A stretch of DNA of 64,000 bases, taken from NCBI RefSeq assembly GCF_007993045.1, contig NZ_VOOR01000007.1, positions 62,001 to 126,000 of the forward strand, given 5' to 3'. The notes under the pieces are model-generated. The model did not search any database. It was not told where the DNA came from and saw nothing but the letters and a program-made list of their open reading frames with translations. This DNA comes from Phaeodactylibacter luteus. GTDB lineage: Bacteria > Bacteroidota > Bacteroidia > Chitinophagales > Saprospiraceae. Shown here piece by piece: positions 8,841-17,533 of this stretch. Numbering within the stretch: the stretch's first letter is position 1; every line of letters begins with the position of its first letter. A program made the translations under genes and the position numbers.

Positions 8841-8886
8841 GCCAACACACGACATATTTTTTCTCAAAAAGAACCTGTTAATACCT

Positions 8887-10926
8887 ATGAGGAATTTCCT
8901 AAAGTACCAGCTCCGGTCGGTGGAGAAAATGCCTGTCAAAATTTGGCCTAAAGCCAAAGACGGATCTGCCCATGTTGCACGTTCCATTGCACTGGCGATG
9001 CGCCAAAAGCAGCAGGAAAACAAGCCTATTGTACTAGGCCTGGCCACCGGCTCTTCCCCTATTCAGGTTTACCGGGAGCTCGTCCGTATGCACAAAGAGG
9101 AAGACCTTAGCTTTGCCAACGTCGTCACCTTTAACTTGGATGAATACTACCCCATGCAGCCTGGGGCCGCGCAAAGCTACGTCAGGTTCATGAACGAACA
9201 CCTTTTCGACCATGTCGACATCAAGCGGGAGAACATCCATATCCCGGACGGCACACTCGATATGGATGAAGTAGAGGCCTACTGCGAACAGTACGAACGA
9301 AAGATAGGCACTTACGGCGGCATCGACATACAGCTGCTGGGCATTGGCCGTACTGGGCACATCGGCTTCAACGAGCCCGGCTCTTGGGAGGACTCTTCCA
9401 CCCGCATGGTGCGCCTCGATGGGATTACCCGCCAGGATGCCATCAAAGACTTTGGCCAGGAAGCGGACGTGCCCTACCGGGCAATCACGATGGGCATAAA
9501 AACGATCATGAAGTCTAGGAAAATTTACCTCCTGGGCTGGGGGCAGCACAAAGCTGAAATCCTGCAAAGGGCTATCGAGGGCGAAGTGACGCCCAACATC
9601 CCAGCCACATTCTTGCAGCACCACCCCGACGTAAGCGTGCACCTCGATTATGGGGCAGCAGAGATGCTCACCCGGTTTGATGCGCCCTGGCTTATCGGCA
9701 TTTGCAACTGGGACGACGATCTCGTCTGCAAGGCGGTTACCTGGCTTTCCAAGCAAACGGAAAAGCCCATACTCAAACTGACCAACGAGGACTACGGGGA
9801 GCATGGGCTTAGCGACCTCACTGTAGAGTATGCCTCAGCTTACGATATCAATATCAAAATTTTTAACCGCTTACAGCACACCATCACCGGGTGGCCAGGA
9901 GGCAAGCCCGGAGCCGACGATACCACACGCCCGGAGCGGAAAAGCCCGGAGCGGAAGCGGGTCATTATTTTCAGCCCTCACCCCGACGATGACGTCATCT
10001 CTATGGGAGGCACCTTCCTCCGGCTGGTCGAGCAGGGCCACGAGGTACATGTCGCCTATCAGACGTCGGGAAATATTGCCGTACATGACTACCACGCCAG
10101 GCACTTCCTGGAATTTTGCCTTGAGCTGCAGGACATGATCCCGGAAATGGGCCCCAACGGCCCTTACCGCGACAAAGTGGAGCAAATGCTCAAACAACTG
10201 CTGAACAACAGCACCTCTGCCAAATCCATACGGGAGACCGGCATTGTGAAAGGGCTCATCCGCCGGGGGGAAGCCCGGGCTGGAGCGCGCCTGTGCGGCC
10301 TGCCGGACGAGCAGATCCACTTTTTGGATATGCCGTTTTACGAAACTGGGCTCACCCGGAAAAAGCCGCTATCTGAAAAAGACATCAGCATTATAGCAGA
10401 CTTAATGCGGGAAGTTAAGCCCCATCAGGTTTATGCGGCTGGCGACCTGGCCGACCCACATGGCACTCATGCGACCTGCTTAGAGGCTATTTTCCAAGCC
10501 TACGAAATGGTAAAAGGGGAAGACTGGGCGCAAGCAGCCTGGCTATGGCTATACCGGGGAGCCTGGCATGAATGGCCTGTGCACGAGATCGAAATGGCTG
10601 TGCCCATCAGCCCTATTGAGCTGCTTAAAAAGCGGGATGCCATTTTCCGGCATCAGTCGCAAAAAGACCGCCCACCTTTCCCTGGCAATGACGCCCGGGA
10701 ATTTTGGCAGCGGGCCGAAGACCGCAATAAAAACCTGGCAACAGAGTACCGGGCGCTTGGCTTGGCCGAGTATGAGGCCATGGAGGCGTTCAGCCGTTGG
10801 AAGTTCGACTGGCAGCCTTCTGCCGCTGCAGCGAAAGGGCTGGAGCCCGGGAAGGGCAAAGCAGCCCCCTCTGGCAGCAAACCTCGTGGCGGCAAGCCTA
10901 AATCAAAGGCGGCCCCCACTGCATAA
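8887..10926 (+). CDS. nagB: Glucosamine-6-phosphate deaminase-like / PIG-L deacetylase fusion
   Basis: A 679-residue two-domain protein known in Bacteroidota (the BT_0258-like type). Residues about 20-300 are a NagB-type isomerase/deaminase (LATGSSPIQVYREL, FNLDEYYPM, GIGRTGHIGFNEPGS); residues about 355-640 are a PIG-L/LmbE de-N-acetylase (FSPHPDDDVISMGGTF, DPHGTHATC). The start at 8887 was chosen because 45 residues upstream in frame overlap the ROK gene and are not family-like. In NagB the catalytic Asp-x-His-x4-Glu triad reads D-G-H; here the aspartate position is threonine (RTGH). The last 35 residues are rich in Ala, Lys, Gly and Pro. The likely role is conversion of GlcNAc-6-P or GlcN-6-P towards fructose-6-P, with both the deacetylase and deaminase steps in one chain. 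Confidence 0.88.
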   Translation: MRNFLKYQLRSVEKMPVKIWPKAKDGSAHVARSIALAMRQKQQENKPIVLGLATGSSPIQVYRELVRMHKEEDLSFANVVTFNLDEYYPMQPGAAQSYVRFMNEHLFDHVDIKRENIHIPDGTLDMDEVEAYCEQYERKIGTYGGIDIQLLGIGRTGHIGFNEPGSWEDSSTRMVRLDGITRQDAIKDFGQEADVPYRAITMGIKTIMKSRKIYLLGWGQHKAEILQRAIEGEVTPNIPATFLQHHPDVSVHLDYGAAEMLTRFDAPWLIGICNWDDDLVCKAVTWLSKQTEKPILKLTNEDYGEHGLSDLTVEYASAYDINIKIFNRLQHTITGWPGGKPGADDTTRPERKSPERKRVIIFSPHPDDDVISMGGTFLRLVEQGHEVHVAYQTSGNIAVHDYHARHFLEFCLELQDMIPEMGPNGPYRDKVEQMLKQLLNNSTSAKSIRETGIVKGLIRRGEARAGARLCGLPDEQIHFLDMPFYETGLTRKKPLSEKDISIIADLMREVKPHQVYAAGDLADPHGTHATCLEAIFQAYEMVKGEDWAQAAWLWLYRGAWHEWPVHEIEMAVPISPIELLKKRDAIFRHQSQKDRPPFPGNDAREFWQRAEDRNKNLATEYRALGLAEYEAMEAFSRWKFDWQPSAAAAKGLEPGKGKAAPSGSKPRGGKPKSKAAPTA

Positions 10927-10961
10927 GTGTAATTCAGTTTCGTTTCATACACTATTATTTT

Positions 10962-10992
10962 GAGAGGAAGGCCATCCCCTTCCTCTCCTTTT
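10962..10992 (+). terminator. Intrinsic terminator after the NagB/PIG-L gene
   Basis: GAGAGGAAGG (10962-10971) pairs perfectly with CCTTCCTCTC (10978-10987) around a 6-base loop and is followed by CTTTTCT. It lies 18 bases before the first possible start of the hexosaminidase gene, so it may partly separate the kinase/deaminase genes from the hexosaminidase and transporter genes. Confidence 0.65.
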
Positions 10993-11009
10993 CTAGGACC
11001 ATTTCCAGC

Positions 11010-13268
11010 ATGACCGCCATGAAAAAACTCTTTCTTTTGTTAGCGCTCGCCCTCCCCCTACTGCCCCTGTATGCTCAAGAGCCTGCCATCATCCCGGCCC
11101 CGCTCAACCTGGCAATGGGGGAAGGGCAGCTGGACCTGACAGCGGGCATTGCCCTGAAAGTGTCTAAAAAAGATACCGCCGCCACAGCAGTGAGCGCTAT
11201 GGCCATAAAGTGGCTGGAAAAGATCGCCCCACCTTCCAAAAACAGCAAAGCCCGGTTCGTCATACAGACCAACCCCGCCCTGCCTGCTGAGGGCTACCGG
11301 CTGGAAGTCAATGCAGCGGGCATCTCCCTGCAAGGGGGCAGCGGGGCAGGGCTTTTTTATGGGCTGCAAACCCTAATGCAGCTCAATCAGCCCTGGAAAG
11401 GTGCGCCTACCCCCATCATCCCCTATGCCACCATTAAAGATCAGCCTGCATTTGCCTACCGGGGGATGCACTTGGACGTTGGGCGGCATCTATTCCCCGT
11501 GGAGTTCATCAAGACTTATATCGATATGCTGGCCCGGTACAAAATGAACCGCTTCCATTGGCACCTGACGGAAGACCAGGGCTGGCGCATTGAGATCAAA
11601 AAATATCCTAAGCTTCAGGAGATCAGCGCTTACCGCAAAGAGACCCTTATTGGGCATTACAACGATCAGCCGCACCAATTTGATGGGCAGCGGTACGGCG
11701 GCTACTATACTCAGGACGAAGTCCGGGAGATTGTGGCCTATGCGGCCGAGCGCTTCATCACGGTCATCCCTGAAATAGAGCTGCCCGGGCATGCACAGGC
11801 CGCTATCGCTGCTTACCCGGAGCTGGGCTGTACCGGAAAGCCGGTAGAAGTAGCGACCAAGTGGGGGATTTTTGAAGATGTGTACTGCCCTTCCGAAGCT
11901 ACCTTCACTTTCCTGGAAGATGTGCTGTCTGAGGTCATTGCACTCTTCCCATCAGAATACATCCACATTGGCGGTGATGAATGCCCAAAGGTGCAATGGG
12001 AACAGAGCGAGCTTTGCCAAAAGATCATTCAGGAAGAAGGGCTGAAGGACGAGCATGGGCTGCAGTCTTATTTCATAGCCCGCATAGAACGCTTCCTCAA
12101 CAGCCGGGGCCGGCAGATTATTGGCTGGGACGAAATACTGGAAGGCGGGCTTGCGCCGAATGCTACCGTCATGAGCTGGCGTGGCGAAGCCGGAGGGATT
12201 GAAGCAGCAAAACAGGGGCATGATGTAGTCATGACGCCTACTACCTACTGTTACTTCGATTATTACCAGTCTACCGCTGAAGATGAGCCACTGGCCATAG
12301 GCGGCTACCTCCCGCTCCAAAAAGTATACGACTACCACCCTGTGCCAGAGTCGCTGACCGAAGAGCAGGCCCGGCACATCCTGGGCGCGCAGGGCAATAT
12401 ATGGACTGAATACATGCCTACCCCGGAGAAGGTCATGTATATGGCGTACCCCCGTATGCAGGCGCTGTCTGAGGTAGTATGGAGCGGCAAGGGCAAAAAA
12501 GGGTTCGGCAGCTTCGTCCAACGGCTACAGCCACATCTGAAGTGGATGGAGCAAGAAGGCATTCAAGCCGCCAACCACCTCTTTGACCTTCAGGCCGAAG
12601 TCATTGGCGGGCAGGGGGCACCTGTAGCCCTCTCGTTCAGCAATATGGCCGGTGCAGGGGAGATCAGGGTGCAAGTGGGGCGTGGCCGCGAGATGGCCTA
12701 CGACAAGCCCTTGCGCCCTGTTGATGGCACCTACCGTGCTCAGACCTATGTAGACGGCAAGCCGGCTGGGCGCAGCACGAGCATCCGCTTTAAGCAGCAC
12801 TTGGGCGTAGGGCAACGGATAGAGCTGAAGCACCTCCCCCACCCCAAATATAATGGCAGCAAGCCTGCCGCGATCCTGAACGGGGTAAAAGGCAGTAATG
12901 AGCGCTATGGGGATGCGGAGTGGATAGGCATAGACAAGGAGGATTTTGATGCGCTTATCTTTTTTGATGAAGCCAAAAAGGTGAGCACTGTCAGCTTCAG
13001 GTTTTTCCACGGCCCTGGACAGTGGATCAATGCGCCACGGGAAGTCAAAGTTTTTGCCCTTCAGGAAGACGGGCAGTACATACAGGTTGGCAGCCGGACG
13101 CTGCCGGTGCCTGAAGGCAAGATCTTGGAAGCTACCCTTGAGCTGCGGCAGCCCGCAGCCACACGCGGGCTGCGCGTACTGGCCCCCAACTATGGCATTA
13201 TCCCTGCGGGGCAGCAGGGCGCCGGCCACCGCGGGTGGCTATTTGTAGATGAGCTGATAATCGAGTAA
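11010..13268 (+). CDS. GH20 beta-N-acetylhexosaminidase
   Basis: A 752-residue exported family 20 hexosaminidase that removes terminal GlcNAc or GalNAc by substrate-assisted catalysis. The signal peptide covers about residues 1-23 (LFLLLALALPLLPLYAQ); the ATG at 11019 is an alternative start. The GH20b-like N-terminal domain runs to about residue 145, and the catalytic barrel includes RGMHLDVGRHLFPVEF, NRFHWHLTEDQGWRIEI and HIGGDECPKVQWE with the catalytic Asp323-Glu324 pair. After about residue 520 there is a C-terminal beta-rich part with a chitobiase-C-like and an F5/8-type-C-like region (GSNERYGDAEWIGIDKEDFD). It is followed after 51 bases by a transporter gene. Together with the kinase and deaminase it forms a GlcNAc-use route. 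Confidence 0.94.
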   Translation: MTAMKKLFLLLALALPLLPLYAQEPAIIPAPLNLAMGEGQLDLTAGIALKVSKKDTAATAVSAMAIKWLEKIAPPSKNSKARFVIQTNPALPAEGYRLEVNAAGISLQGGSGAGLFYGLQTLMQLNQPWKGAPTPIIPYATIKDQPAFAYRGMHLDVGRHLFPVEFIKTYIDMLARYKMNRFHWHLTEDQGWRIEIKKYPKLQEISAYRKETLIGHYNDQPHQFDGQRYGGYYTQDEVREIVAYAAERFITVIPEIELPGHAQAAIAAYPELGCTGKPVEVATKWGIFEDVYCPSEATFTFLEDVLSEVIALFPSEYIHIGGDECPKVQWEQSELCQKIIQEEGLKDEHGLQSYFIARIERFLNSRGRQIIGWDEILEGGLAPNATVMSWRGEAGGIEAAKQGHDVVMTPTTYCYFDYYQSTAEDEPLAIGGYLPLQKVYDYHPVPESLTEEQARHILGAQGNIWTEYMPTPEKVMYMAYPRMQALSEVVWSGKGKKGFGSFVQRLQPHLKWMEQEGIQAANHLFDLQAEVIGGQGAPVALSFSNMAGAGEIRVQVGRGREMAYDKPLRPVDGTYRAQTYVDGKPAGRSTSIRFKQHLGVGQRIELKHLPHPKYNGSKPAAILNGVKGSNERYGDAEWIGIDKEDFDALIFFDEAKKVSTVSFRFFHGPGQWINAPREVKVFALQEDGQYIQVGSRTLPVPEGKILEATLELRQPAATRGLRVLAPNYGIIPAGQQGAGHRGWLFVDELIIE

Positions 13269-13319
13269 TTTTCCCGGGCAGGCCATTGCTGCCATTTCAA
13301 AACGAAAAACCAACCGCAC

Positions 13320-15098
13320 ATGAACCTCGCAGGACTCGACTGGGGCATTATTCTAGCCTTTTTTGTCATCTCATTGGCTATTGGGTTGCTGGTCTCCCGG
13401 CAATCGGGCAAAGATTACAAAGAGTTTTTCCTCTCGGGCCGTGGCATGCCTTGGTGGCTGCTCGGTGTATCTATGGTAGCGACTACCTTTTCGGCGGACA
13501 CGCCCAACCTGGTGACAGACATCGTCCGGAACAACGGCGTTGCCGGCAACTGGGTGTGGTGGGCTTTCCTGCTCACCGGCATGCTCACGGTATTTGTCTA
13601 CGCCAAGCTGTGGAGGAGATCGGGCATCCTCACTGACCTTGAATTTTATGAATTGCGCTACCACGGCAAAGCTGCTGCTATACTGCGTGGTTTCCGGGCC
13701 ATTTACCTAGGGGTGTTTTTCAATATTATGATCATGGCGACTGTGACCTTGGCGGCCATAAAAATCGGGGGCGTCATGCTTGGGCTGAGCCCGTTGCAAA
13801 CGGTACTGATCGCCTCTATCGTCACCGTGGTTTATACCTCTATGGGCGGTTTGAGAGGGGTTATCCTGACCGACTTTTTCCAATTTGCCCTGGCCATGAC
13901 GGGCATCATCTGGGCTGCCATCGTGATTGTGAACCTCCCCGAGGTGGGGGGGCTGAGCAAGCTGCTGGCCCACGAGGAAGTACAGGGCAAGCTCAACCTG
14001 CTGCCCGACTTTAGCGACAGCAGTCAGCTCGTCCCTTTGTTCATATTGCCCCTGGCGGTGCAATGGTGGAGCGTTTGGTACCCTGGAGCAGAGCCTGGCG
14101 GAGGCGGCTACATCGTGCAGCGTATGCTTTCTGCAAAAGACGAGAAAAATGCCGTTGGGGCGACCCTGCTTTTCAATGTAGCCCACTACGCCCTACGGCC
14201 CTGGCCTTGGATCCTTATCGCATTGGCCTCTATAGTGGTATTCCCTGACTTGGAGTCGCTCCGCACGGCCTTCCCCAATGTGAGCGAGAATGTAGTAAAG
14301 GATGACCTGGCTTTCCCGGCTATGCTAACGTACCTCCCGAGCGGGTTGCTGGGGCTGGTGATCGCCTCCCTGATTGCTGCATTCATGTCTACGCTCTCGA
14401 CCCACCTCAACTGGGGCTCCTCTTATATTGTGCACGATTTCTACCGCCGGTTTATCAACGAAGATGCGGATGACAAAACACTGGTGCGCCTGGGCCGCTG
14501 GTCTACGGTGGCCCTGATGGTCCTCACTGCCCTCTTCGCCCTAGTTTTGGAAAATGCTCTGCAGGCCTTCAACATCTTGCTGCAGGTCGGAGCAGGGACC
14601 GGGCTGATTTTTATCCTCCGTTGGTTTTGGTGGAGGATCAATGCGTACAGCGAGATTGCCGCGATGGTCATTTCCTTTGTGATGGCCATCTACCTGGAGA
14701 TCCTGCACCCCGGAGATTTGGCCAGTCATACCAAGCTGCTCTTGGGCATAGGCGTCACCACGGCAGGCTGGGTGCTGGCTACCTTTCTGACTCAGCCTAC
14801 AGACCAAAAGACACTGCTCGCTTTTTACAAGCTGATCAAGCCTGCTCCTGGCGGATGGAAACCTGTTATTGAAAAAGGGCTGGCGGATGGGCAGCTGGAG
14901 GCTGTTGCCGTAGCCCCTGGGCGGCTGCCGCTGGAGATTGGCGGCATGGTCATTGGCTGTGCCATGGTATACAGCGCCCTTTTTGCCACCGGTTTTTGGA
15001 TTTATGGCAACATCAGCGCGGCTTTGGTGGCTACAGCTGTTGCTGTGGGGGGCGCTGTGGCCCTCATTTGGATTTGGGGCAAGCTGAACCGGGGGTAG
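13320..15098 (+). CDS. Sodium:solute symporter family (SSS) transporter
   Basis: A 592-residue inner-membrane protein with about 13-14 hydrophobic helices, matching the SSS family that carries sugars with sodium (SglT-like). Recognisable points are the N-terminal helix WGIILAFFVISLAIGLLVSR, the motif SGRGMPWWLLGVSMVATTF, and a long TM1-TM2 region containing DTPNLVTDIVRNNG. The ATG at 13320 gives a normal N-terminus. Its place after ROK kinase, deaminase and hexosaminidase suggests that it imports GlcNAc or another monosaccharide; no SusC/SusD pair is present in the window, so uptake through the outer membrane must use other porins. Confidence 0.92.
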   Translation: MNLAGLDWGIILAFFVISLAIGLLVSRQSGKDYKEFFLSGRGMPWWLLGVSMVATTFSADTPNLVTDIVRNNGVAGNWVWWAFLLTGMLTVFVYAKLWRRSGILTDLEFYELRYHGKAAAILRGFRAIYLGVFFNIMIMATVTLAAIKIGGVMLGLSPLQTVLIASIVTVVYTSMGGLRGVILTDFFQFALAMTGIIWAAIVIVNLPEVGGLSKLLAHEEVQGKLNLLPDFSDSSQLVPLFILPLAVQWWSVWYPGAEPGGGGYIVQRMLSAKDEKNAVGATLLFNVAHYALRPWPWILIALASIVVFPDLESLRTAFPNVSENVVKDDLAFPAMLTYLPSGLLGLVIASLIAAFMSTLSTHLNWGSSYIVHDFYRRFINEDADDKTLVRLGRWSTVALMVLTALFALVLENALQAFNILLQVGAGTGLIFILRWFWWRINAYSEIAAMVISFVMAIYLEILHPGDLASHTKLLLGIGVTTAGWVLATFLTQPTDQKTLLAFYKLIKPAPGGWKPVIEKGLADGQLEAVAVAPGRLPLEIGGMVIGCAMVYSALFATGFWIYGNISAALVATAVAVGGAVALIWIWGKLNRG

Positions 15099-15109
15099 CC
15101 CTTGCAGGG

Positions 15110-15275
15110 TTGGCGATAGGGTGCAAGCCCAATGCTGCTGCGATGAGCCCTGTACTGGCAGCGGGCTAGCGATGCGCAGGGGTGGCAAGCCCGGCAGGGC
15201 CGAGCGGATAGCGAGCCCCGGAGCGTAGCGCCCCGAGCCTTGAGGCGAGGGGAGCCTCCAAAAAAACAAGAATCT
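15110..15275 (-). repeat. Repeat family A, copy 2 (degenerate)
   Basis: A diverged minus-strand copy within the 312-base gap between the symporter and glgB. Read on the minus strand it keeps GGGGCTCGCTATCCGCTCGG followed by CCCTGCCGGGCTTGCCACCC and part of the GCGCATCGCTAG segment, but both ends are poorly conserved. The remaining 15276-15410 contains CTAGTGCCCCAAAG, which recalls the CTAG-ended elements at 62 kb, and no gene. Confidence 0.7.
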
Positions 15276-15410
15276 GGCTAGTGCCCCAAAGAGTGCTTTA
15301 GGGTTTCAAAAAACATTTCCTATTTTGGAGGCGGTAGTGCTTTGGGTGCTACTGCTTTCATCATTTAGGCGATAACCAAAGCCCCAGGCTTACTCAAAAC
15401 CGCGAACCAC

Positions 15411-17456
15411 ATGGCGACCGTACTTACCCACAGCCTCTTTACCGAGCTTGATATCCACCTGTTCCGGGAAGGGAAGCATTACAAGCTGTACGAAAAACTG
15501 GGCAGCCACCCCATCATGATAGACGGGCAGCACGGCACCTATTTTGCTGTCTGGGCCCCTAACGCACAGTCCGTATCTGTTATCGGCAACTTCAACTACT
15601 GGAACCGGGACAGCCATCAGCTGAATGCGCGGTGGGACGGCTCCGGCATTTGGGAGGGGTTTATCCCGGGCGTAGGCAGGGGCGAGCTCTATAAATACCA
15701 CATACATGCTAAGGACGGGCGCCACCTCCAAAAAGGGGACCCCTTCGCCCTGTTTTGGGAAATACCGCCCAATACGGCTTCCATCATCTGGGATCTGGAC
15801 GACTACGAATGGCAGGACAAGTCTTGGATGGAAAACAGGAAGGAGAAATCGGGGCTGGACCAGCCTTACTCCGTGTACGAGGTGCATATGGGCACCTGGA
15901 AAAAAACACATGGCGGGCTGCGCAGCCTCAGCTATAAGGACATGGCCGATGAAATGGTCAAATATGTGGCCGATATGGGCTTTACCCATGTGGAGTTCCT
16001 GCCTGTTATGGAGCACCCCTACTTCCCTTCTTGGGGCTACCAGATCACGGGCTATTTTGCGCCCACCAGCCGGTATGGGACACCGCAGGAGTTCATGTAC
16101 CTGGTGGATGCCTTCCATCAGGCCGGCGTAGGAGTCATTCTGGACTGGGTGCCTTCCCATTTCCCAACAGATGCCCACGGGCTGGCTGATTTTGACGGCA
16201 CCCACCTCTTCGACCACGCCGACCCGCGCAAGGGCTTCCACCCAGATTGGAAGAGCGCCATTTTCAATTATGGGCGGCATGAAGTCAAGGCGTTCTTAAT
16301 CTCCAATGCCCTCTTTTGGCTCGACCGTTACCATGCAGACGGGCTTAGGGTTGACGCGGTAGCCTCTATGCTGTACTTGGATTATTCCCGCAACGATGGC
16401 GAGTGGATACCCAACCAATATGGGGGGAATGAAAATTTGGAAGCCATTGCTTTCCTCAAGGATTTTAATGAAACGGTCTACAAAGAGTTTCCTGATGCGG
16501 TGACCATAGCGGAAGAATCTACCGCTTGGAAGGGGGTATCCCGCCCGACTTTCGACGGCGGGCTGGGCTTCGGCCAAAAATGGATGATGGGGTGGATGCA
16601 TGACACCCTCAACTATTTCAAGCACGACCCTGTGCACCGGCAGTACCATCACGGCGAAATCACGTTCAGCCTGGTTTACGCTTTCACTGAGAACTTCATG
16701 CTCCCGCTCTCCCACGATGAGGTGGTGCATGGCAAGGGCGCCATTATCGACCGCATGCCGGGAGACGAATGGCAGCGCTTTGCCAATCTACGGGCGCTTT
16801 ATGGCTATATGTTCACCCACCCTGGCACTCAGCTGCTCTTTATGGGCGATGAGTTTGGGCAGACTAGCGAATGGAATATTGAAAAAGGGCTGGAGTGGTG
16901 GCTGGCCGAAACGCCTTACCACCAAGGTGTACAGGCTTGGGTGAAAGCGCTCAACGCTTATTACAAAAACACCCCTGCTCTGCATGAAAAACAGTTTAGC
17001 CCAGACGGCTTCCAATGGATAGACCACAACGACAACGTGAATAGTGTGCTCTCCTACCTGCGCTATGGCCAGGATGAGCAAAAGCCGGTGGCCATCGTCT
17101 GCAACTTCACGCCGGTGGCCCGGGAAGGCTACAAAATCGGCGTGCCGCTTGAAGGCCAGTGGAAGGAGGTCCTAAACAGCGACCACCCCGACTATGGGGG
17201 CGCGGGGCACCACTTGAACACCGGCCTGCTCAGGACGGAGGCTGAAGAATGGCACGGCCGCCCCTGCCACCTTACCCCCAACCTATCGCCTATGGGCATC
17301 AGCATCCTAGAGTATGCAGGGCCTGTAGAAAAGCCCCGCAAAAAGGCTGCTGCAGCCAAGAAAGCGAAAAGCAATGGGCAGAAGAAGGCCTCTGCAGAAA
17401 CGCCTGAGGGCAAAGCACAGCCCCAAAAGAAAGCAGTGAGCGCCCGGAAAAAATAG
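15411..17456 (+). CDS. glgB: 1,4-alpha-glucan branching enzyme
   Basis: GH13 branching enzyme that makes alpha-1,6 links in glycogen. The 681 residues contain an N-terminal CBM48 (TYFAVWAPNAQSVSVIGNFN), then the GH13 barrel with region I VEFLPVMEHPY, region II DGLRVDAVASMLY (nucleophile Asp315), region III TIAEEST (acid/base near Glu368) and region IV LPLSHDEVVHGKG. It lacks the extra N-terminal module of the E. coli enzyme, as is common in Bacteroidota. The last 45 residues are a low-complexity Lys/Ala tail (KKAAAAKKAKSNGQKKAS and similar) not needed for the fold. The gene stands alone, after a repeat-filled gap, and converges on glnN with a shared hairpin between them. Confidence 0.95.
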   Translation: MATVLTHSLFTELDIHLFREGKHYKLYEKLGSHPIMIDGQHGTYFAVWAPNAQSVSVIGNFNYWNRDSHQLNARWDGSGIWEGFIPGVGRGELYKYHIHAKDGRHLQKGDPFALFWEIPPNTASIIWDLDDYEWQDKSWMENRKEKSGLDQPYSVYEVHMGTWKKTHGGLRSLSYKDMADEMVKYVADMGFTHVEFLPVMEHPYFPSWGYQITGYFAPTSRYGTPQEFMYLVDAFHQAGVGVILDWVPSHFPTDAHGLADFDGTHLFDHADPRKGFHPDWKSAIFNYGRHEVKAFLISNALFWLDRYHADGLRVDAVASMLYLDYSRNDGEWIPNQYGGNENLEAIAFLKDFNETVYKEFPDAVTIAEESTAWKGVSRPTFDGGLGFGQKWMMGWMHDTLNYFKHDPVHRQYHHGEITFSLVYAFTENFMLPLSHDEVVHGKGAIIDRMPGDEWQRFANLRALYGYMFTHPGTQLLFMGDEFGQTSEWNIEKGLEWWLAETPYHQGVQAWVKALNAYYKNTPALHEKQFSPDGFQWIDHNDNVNSVLSYLRYGQDEQKPVAIVCNFTPVAREGYKIGVPLEGQWKEVLNSDHPDYGGAGHHLNTGLLRTEAEEWHGRPCHLTPNLSPMGISILEYAGPVEKPRKKAAAAKKAKSNGQKKASAETPEGKAQPQKKAVSARKK

Positions 17457-17479
17457 CCCCTGCCTTTCCCAACAGCATA

Positions 17480-17507
17480 GCCCAACCCGAATCGCTTCAG
17501 GTTGGGC
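17480..17507. terminator. Bidirectional hairpin between glgB and glnN
   Basis: GCCCAACC (17480-17487) pairs with GGTTGGGC (17500-17507); inside, GAA and TTC add three pairs after one mismatch. It lies in the 77-base gap between two convergent genes and can serve both strands, although neither side has a long T run. Confidence 0.55.
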
Positions 17508-17533
17508 CATTTGCATAGGGGCGCAAGCACCGC

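Noticed and set aside
15276-15356. CTAGTGCCCCAAAG stretch as a further CTAG-ended element
   Set aside because: Only the first eight to ten bases agree with the family B ends, and no good inverted partner is found.
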